From Theodoxus fluviatilis (taxonomy: Eukaryota > Mollusca > Gastropoda > Cycloneritida > Neritidae), in NCBI GenBank assembly GCA_034096865.1, contig JAWQFJ010028347.1, positions 1 to 18,373 on the forward strand: a stretch of DNA of 18,373 bases, given 5' to 3'. This document shows, piece by piece, positions 17,109 through 18,373 of this stretch. The notes beneath the pieces are model-generated. The model was not told where the DNA came from. It saw only the letters and a list, made by a program, of their open reading frames with translations, and did not search any database. Both the position numbers and the translations under genes were made by a program. Within the stretch, counting starts at the first letter, position 1. Every line of letters begins with the position of its first letter.

Positions 17109-17154
17109 TGTCGTAAGTCAAGTGAGACGCAGGGGCGAGGACGATTTTCCAATC

Positions 17155-17160
17155 TTTATT
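17155..17160 (-). terminator. LTR polyadenylation signal
   Basis: AATAAA on the minus strand, about 46 nt before the end of the LTR, as expected in the R region. Confidence 0.55.
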
Positions 17161-17182
17161 CGCAGCTGATACAAGCGCTCAG

Positions 17183-17230
17183 TCACCCAGATGGAATGGG
17201 GTCTGTGCGCTCACCCAGATGGAAATGGGG
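17183..17230 (-). repeat. Direct duplication in the LTR R region
   Basis: TCACCCAGATGGAATGGGG at 17183-17201 recurs with one extra A at 17211-17230 (plus-strand reading), 28 bases apart. Confidence 0.8.
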
Positions 17231-17365
17231 CACTTCTTCTAAGCAGGCATCGCAGCCTCTATTTATTAGGACAGAAACAAAGCGGGAGGGGCTTTCAGAC
17301 AAAGGCTGGAAGAGAGAATTCTAGGACTGTGGGAGCTTGCTGACACAGGGCAGCGCTGGACAGAG

Positions 17366-17444
17366 GCAGCAGCGATAACATCTCGTCAGAGCACAGAGCG
17401 ATTACAGGACCGGACAGCAGCGATAGCAACCTGTCAGAGCACAG
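17366..17444 (-). repeat. Direct duplication in LTR U3
   Basis: Two 31-bp near-copies at 17366-17396 and 17414-17444 share CAGCAGCGATA and GTCAGAGCACAG, 48 bases apart. Repeated U3 blocks often carry enhancer function; this is inferred, not shown. Confidence 0.75.
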
Positions 17445-17580
17445 ACTAATGTTCACTCTGCCTCTGGTGGTGATGGAGACAGCAGCTGGGATAAATAAAC
17501 ATCTCCCACAATCTCACGGCTGGGAGAGACATGCACTAATTAAACAAATCTAAGCAACCACAGAAATATTCACAACACTA

Positions 17581-17590
17581 CTCCCTCCTT
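17581..17590 (-). promoter_or_regulatory. Polypurine tract
   Basis: AAGGAGGGAG on the minus strand, three bases (TAG) before the LTR start. It would prime plus-strand DNA synthesis. Confidence 0.7.
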
Positions 17591-17592
17591 AA

Positions 17593-17615
17593 AACTATTC
17601 GGTCCCTGAATAGTT
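17593..17615. repeat. Hairpin beside the polypurine tract
   Basis: AACTATTC (17593-17600) and GAATAGTT (17608-17615) pair perfectly around a 7-nt loop, just interior to the polypurine tract. Confidence 0.65.
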
Positions 17616-18373
17616 ACCAAAACAAATACCACAATTACTAGAATCTCTAAAATCCTGTTCTAACAAAACCAACAACAGGGCCAGACCAAAACGAGTACAA
17701 TAACAATTTTTCGATTCAAAACTATGGACAATCAATATGGAACGATTTAACGTTTAACACGACCACCAATGTCCATCAAATATCTAGCTGAGGGCACCCA
17801 ACAGGGTCAGCGAACGTTCAGTCGCTAAACGCTGTGGATCTCAGAGCCCTATACACACGTGTCAGGTGACTCACATGGAAAATCAGGAGAACACACTAGC
17901 GGCATATCACTCGATAAGGCACAGGGAGGAAGGAGCACGAATTCTTGATACAAAAAGTGATGCACAACCTTACTCAAATCTTTTACATGACACGTATTAG
18001 TTAGTCTATGCCAGAATAACACAACACACCATTGATGACGCCATCAACTAACAAAGCTATAATTATAAATACATAAAACTGAATCTACACAGTGAACCGG
18101 TACCAAAATCTCCTAATGAGTGGACTCTGGACATTTCCTATCAGCGTACTAGTGCTGCCTACCCCGGATGGGTAGGATCTGGACACCTCTACACAGCACA
18201 CCATGGCTGTTGACCCACACTAAGTCTCACCTGGACGTCTACCCTCAGCACACCTGTGCTACCGGCCTCCTCTGGGCCTCTCCAGGCGTCCCTCTTCAGT
18301 ACACACAGTACTGGAGACTTCTAAAACGGGTCAAATCCAGACATCCTTCCGCAGCATCTACGCTATAGACCTC
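17616..18373 (-). other. Interior of the LTR element, no coding frame seen
   Basis: About 760 AT-rich bases, becoming more mixed after 18130. Short frames only; nothing resembles Gag, Pol or Env. Best read as an untranslated 3' interior of the LTR element, unless the element ends sooner and host sequence begins. Confidence 0.45.

Larger units (their letters stand above)
17109..17577 (-). repeat. 3' LTR, 469 bp
   Basis: On the minus strand it begins TGTTGTGAATATT (from 17577) and ends CTTACGACA (at 17109), giving TG...CA ends inside an imperfect 8-bp inverted repeat (TGTTGTGA against TTACGACA). A TATA-like AATAAATA lies at about 17267-17260 and the polyadenylation signal AATAAA at 17160-17155, about 100 nt apart, in the order expected for U3-R-U5. 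The left boundary is inferred from the ends and from the polypurine tract; no second LTR is available to confirm it. Confidence 0.68.
17109..18373 (-). mobile_element. LTR retrotransposon, 3' portion (runs off the right edge)
   Basis: On the minus strand the order is interior (18373 down to 17578), polypurine tract, then the 3' LTR. The 796 interior bases contain no convincing coding frame, so they are the untranslated zone between the last gene and the LTR, or a decayed region. The 5' LTR and genes would lie beyond 18373. The element is separate from the gypsy pol relic at 142-2501, whose own 3' end would lie before position 1. Confidence 0.7.

Overview
The window looks like repeat-dense animal nuclear DNA, most likely from a mollusc and perhaps a caenogastropod. 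It holds Ty3/gypsy, LINE, SINE and MITE-like elements, long micro- and minisatellites, AATAAA signals and a credible intron/exon boundary. There are no bacterial-style operons, rRNAs, tRNAs or CRISPR arrays. The molluscan guess rests mainly on the SINE core at about 5233-5516, which I recognise from memory, so it is an inference. Tandem or simple repeats make up about 35% of the window by my coordinates.

Left part (1-7290). A minus-strand fragment of a Ty3/gypsy pol gene (half of reverse transcriptase, RNase H, integrase) abuts a plus-strand repeat-protein ORF. That ORF is built from degenerate units of about 55-60 codons and ends in a 13-copy, 45-bp (15-codon) sub-array. It is cut by two retroposons. 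One is a 5'-truncated LINE (3426-5007) with a perfect 16-bp target-site duplication and (ATT)n/(ATC)n tracts in its 3' UTR. The other is a minus-strand SINE (5233-5516) with a perfect 10-bp duplication. With both insertions and one copy of each duplication discounted, all unit-to-unit spacings are multiples of three and one frame runs from 2520 to 6784, broken only by TAG at 2997, TGA at 6599 and TAA at 6617. I read it as the remains, or a damaged allele, of a repeat-protein gene.

Middle part (7302-14526). This is mostly satellite-like: a GGAT-type minisatellite, about 75 copies of a G-rich 36-38-bp unit (2.8 kb), (TG)n, (CTGT)n, (TC)n, (TA)n, and a 10-bp minisatellite of about 86 units in two alternating variants. 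Between these lie a probable MITE of about 307 bp (11344-11650) with 60-bp inverted repeats, and two 3' ends that look like retroposon tails.

Right part (14527-18373). On the minus strand there is a good candidate for the terminal coding exon of an unrecognised gene (15239-15846), with a splice acceptor on one side and a polyadenylation signal on the other. A CpG-rich stretch with a CRE and an E-box lies a few hundred bases upstream of it. The window closes with the 3' LTR (17109-17577), polypurine tract and part of the interior of a second, minus-strand LTR retrotransposon that runs off the right edge.

No operating multi-gene system is visible. The main interest is the interrupted repeat-protein ORF, the coincidence of the two retroposon entry points, the MITE, and the variant structure of the minisatellites.
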